A stretch of DNA of 14,650 bases from an uncultured Clostridia bacterium. Lineage in GTDB: Bacteria > Bacillota > Clostridia > Christensenellales > Pumilibacteraceae. The stretch lies in the NCBI GenBank assembly GCA_934247335.1, contig CAKQJJ010000020.1, forward strand, positions 1 through 14,650, written 5' to 3'. Below, one piece after another: positions 13,780 through 14,650 of the stretch (within the stretch, counting starts at the first letter, position 1; every line of letters begins with the position of its first letter). The position numbers were made by a program, and so were the translations under genes. The notes below the pieces were generated by a model. It saw nothing but the letters and a program-made list of their open reading frames with translations, searched no databases and was not told the origin of the DNA.

Positions 13780-13856
13780 TGCAACAACTTGGTCGTGCGT
13801 GTCATTTTTCGGGCTAATTAAAAGAGCTTTCCCGCTCTTCCACGACTTCCGTTGCA
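13780..13856 (-). promoter_or_regulatory. structured leader before rpsJ
   Basis: Three nested 6-bp helices can form in the minus-strand RNA: TGCAAC (13856-13851) with GTTGCA (13785-13780); GTCGTG (13846-13841) with CACGAC (13797-13792); and AAGAGC (13839-13834) with GCTCTT (13827-13822, loop GGGAAA). The last stem is followed by TTAATTA. The whole structure ends 10 nt before the GGAGG of rpsJ. The nesting, just before the ribosome binding site of the first gene, suggests an autoregulatory or attenuating leader. Pairing is by eye, without covariation. Confidence 0.5.
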
Positions 13857-13894
13857 TCGCACGGATGATTTCCGCACTTGTCCGTCTGAGTTAT

Positions 13895-13921
13895 CCGCGG
13901 CATTAGCTAATTTTACCGCGG
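13895..13921. repeat. CCGCGG dyad flanking ATTAGCTAAT
   Basis: Two CCGCGG hexamers (13895-13900 and 13916-13921) flank a 15-nt spacer containing the perfect palindrome ATTAGCTAAT (13902-13911). It overlaps the -10 of the candidate S10 promoter, so it may be an operator; if transcription begins further upstream, it may instead form a GC-stemmed RNA hairpin in the leader. Confidence 0.6.
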
Positions 13922-13937
13922 CAATCTCCGACATCAA
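13910..13937 (-). promoter_or_regulatory. candidate S10 operon promoter
   Basis: On the minus strand TTGATG (13937-13932, 4 of 6) and TAAAAT (13915-13910, 5 of 6) are 16 nt apart. The expected start, near 13903, gives a leader of roughly 145 nt. An alternative pair, TTTAAA (13995-13990) and TATGCT (13972-13967) with a 17-nt spacer, is directly beside the A-tract region and cannot be excluded. Confidence 0.4.
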
Positions 13938-13986
13938 CCCGACGCCCGAAAACTGCGCTATACTACAGCATACGCCGTTTCGGCTA

Positions 13987-14040
13987 TTTTTTAAACTTTT
14001 TTTCGATTTTCGCCGCGTTTTTCGATATTTTTCCCGTTTT
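13987..14040 (-). promoter_or_regulatory. phased A-tracts upstream of S10 promoter
   Basis: On the minus strand there are six A-tracts of 4-7 bases (plus-strand T runs at 13987-13992, 13997-14003, 14007-14010, 14018-14022, 14028-14032, 14037-14040). Their centres are 8.5-11.5 nt apart, about one helical turn, so the DNA should be bent. Such A-rich DNA can act as an UP element or curvature that strengthens a ribosomal protein promoter. Confidence 0.5.
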
Positions 14041-14119
14041 ATCGCCCCTTGTGGTAAGTTTTTCGTACAGCACCCGTTTGCGATTACACAAAAACAGCCC
14101 TCTCTCCCATTATTTCGTA

Positions 14120-14191
14120 TTATCTCGTAGGGGCGAACTGCGTTCGCCCGTTATTTAATGCGGCGGGAGCAAGCCCCGTCCTACGGGATAA
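14120..14191. repeat. GTAG-headed inverted repeat pair (72 nt)
   Basis: The ends TTATCTCGTAGG (14120-14131) and CCTACGGGATAA (14180-14191) are inverted copies matching at 11 of 12 positions. Just inside the left GTAG is a perfect 8-bp hairpin, GGGCGAAC/GTTCGCCC (14131-14149, loop TGC). Inside the right end is a looser GC-rich palindrome (about 14161-14180). GTAG next to a palindrome is the mark of REP elements handled by REP-associated tyrosine transposases; two in opposite orientation resemble a BIME. Confidence 0.65.
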
Positions 14192-14228
14192 GGTTATTAT
14201 TGGGAAAACAAAATATATTTTCCGATTT

Positions 14229-14251
14229 GTAGGGGAGGGGTTCCCCCTCCC
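14229..14251 (+). repeat. single GTAG-headed palindrome
   Basis: GTAG (14229-14232) is directly followed by the 8-bp hairpin GGGAGGGG/CCCCTCCC (14233-14251, loop TTC). Its layout equals the neighbouring repeats, GTAG then a GC-rich stem, although the stem sequence differs. Confidence 0.6.
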
Positions 14252-14260
14252 GTTTTATAT

Positions 14261-14504
14261 TGTAGGGACAAACGTCCTCGGCTGTCCGATTATGCATTTA
14301 CGCAAAAGCATGCGTTTTATTTTAAATCGGATAATTTCGTTTTGCCACGCACAAATGTCCTATTTCGTAGGGCGGGGGCGCGATGCGTTAAGCGAATAGT
14401 CCGGTGGACTATTCGTAGCCAAAGCGGGGAGCAATTTATAATTGCGACCAGGAACTGCTCCCGCCGTAATTCTATTCGGACAGTCGAGGACGCCTGTCCC
14501 TACA
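14261..14504. repeat. 244-bp composite with ~31-bp inverted termini
   Basis: The left end (14261-14291) and the reverse complement of the right end (14504-14474) agree at 27 of 31 positions by eye; both begin TGTAGGGACA and share CGTCCTCG and CTGTCCGA. Each end is a GTAG followed by a GGACA/TGTCC palindrome. Inside are another GTAGGG (14367-14372), a perfect 10-bp hairpin CGAATAGTCC/GGACTATTCG (14393-14415, loop GGT) and an inverted pair GGGAGCA/TGCTCCC (14427-14433, 14456-14462). No protein is encoded and no flanking target duplication is seen. It fits a nonautonomous MITE-like or BIME-like element. Confidence 0.65.
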
Positions 14505-14537
14505 GTGGAGAAACGAGCATTTGTTTTCTCTCATACC

Positions 14538-14596
14538 TAAAGCGTTGCGGGGCGCGACGCGGCAAAGATTCGTACTAACTTTAAAGCGTTGCGGGG
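14538..14596 (+). repeat. 15-bp direct repeat
   Basis: TAAAGCGTTGCGGGG occurs at 14538-14552 and again at 14582-14596, 44 nt apart. The second copy runs straight into the stem-loop at 14598. No gene is associated with it; it may be part of another dispersed repeat family. Confidence 0.7.
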
Positions 14597-14597
14597 T

Positions 14598-14633
14598 CCG
14601 GGACACAGCCGCAAGTGTCCCGGCGACTTTTTT
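14598..14633 (+). terminator. stem-loop with T6 tract, plus strand
   Basis: A perfect 9-bp stem CCGGGACAC/GTGTCCCGG (14598-14606 and 14615-14623, 8-nt loop) is followed after CGAC by six T's (14628-14633) and more T-rich sequence. As an intrinsic terminator it would act on plus-strand transcripts, yet no plus-strand gene lies upstream in the window. It could be a repeat-family hairpin, or the end of an unseen short transcript. Confidence 0.45.
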
Positions 14634-14650
14634 GCTTCTTTTTTCTTCGC

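Larger units (their letters stand above)
13760..14650. other. 891-nt gene-free region upstream of rpsJ
   Basis: No frame here resembles a protein; the longest open frames (13852-14130 and 14342-14578, plus strand) cross palindromic repeats and lack family motifs. From the rpsJ side outward the region holds a structured leader (13780-13856), a dyad and candidate promoter (13895-13937), phased A-tracts (13987-14040), palindromic GTAG-headed repeats (14120-14504), a 15-bp direct repeat (14538-14596) and a stem-loop with a T tract (14598-14633). Confidence 0.85.

Noticed and set aside
13974..13992. Plus-strand terminator GCCG-TTT-CGGC followed by T's
   Set aside because: The stem is only 4 bp and no plus-strand gene precedes it; the T's belong to the phased A-tract region.
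13852..14130. 92-codon plus-strand frame upstream of rpsJ
   Set aside because: It is antisense to the promoter and A-tract region; its Phe-rich stretch is just translated T-runs.
14120..14504. CRISPR array
   Set aside because: The repeats are palindromes with different stems and both orientations, without regular spacers or cas genes.
14261..14504. Classical DDE-type MITE with target-site duplication
   Set aside because: Flanks (TTATAT left, GTGGAG right) show no duplication, so only a general repeat/BIME-like label is used.
14342..14578. 78-codon plus-strand frame in the repeat region
   Set aside because: It crosses several palindromes and half of an inverted repeat; no ribosome binding site and no recognisable motif.

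Overview
The window is a housekeeping block from a bacterial chromosome: the S10-spc-alpha ribosomal protein cluster, read entirely on the minus strand (transcription runs from high to low coordinates). Gene order, a zinc-type uS14, a KOW-domain RNA-binding protein between map and infA, a long-LID (zinc) adenylate kinase and strong GGAGG ribosome binding sites before nearly every gene point to a Firmicutes genome, most likely an uncultured member of the class Clostridia. The lineage is inferred from gene content, not from a database match.

Layout in transcription order. (1) 14650-13760 holds no gene. It contains a cluster of GTAG-headed palindromic repeats (14120-14504), a stem-loop with a T tract at the far end, phased A-tracts, a candidate promoter and a structured leader just before rpsJ. 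(2) 13759-1837 is one tightly packed run: rpsJ-rplC-rplD-rplW-rplB-rpsS-rplV-rpsC-rplP-rpmC-rpsQ-rplN-rplX-rplE-rpsN-rpsH-rplF-rplR-rpsE-rpmD-rplO-secY-adk-map. Gaps are mostly under 25 nt, with ATGA or TAATG stop/start overlaps at rplD/rplW, rplP/rpmC, rplO/secY and adk/map. The one larger gap, secY-adk (97 nt), holds an 11-bp stem-loop. (3) 1836-1103 is a separate small unit, KOW protein-infA-rpmJ. It starts from a near-consensus extended -10 promoter and ends in a strong hairpin. (4) After a 437-nt gap a third unit begins with rpsM and rpsK; rpsK runs off the window edge.

The products work together: r-proteins of both subunits, the SecY translocation channel, adenylate kinase, methionine aminopeptidase (trims nascent chains) and IF-1 (initiation). 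The coding genes are ordinary. No defence, mobile or metabolic system is encoded here.

The observations worth a second look are noncoding or structural: the GTAG-headed repeat cluster (REP/BIME-like) with a 244-bp composite bounded by ~31-bp inverted repeats; a nested three-helix leader before rpsJ; the splitting of the spc/alpha region by its own promoter and terminator; a 41-nt-period tandem duplication across the map stop codon; the secY-adk hairpin; and small protein oddities (a Lys/Ala-rich tail on L24, a one-residue insertion in the L36 zinc knuckle, a short adenylate kinase LID).
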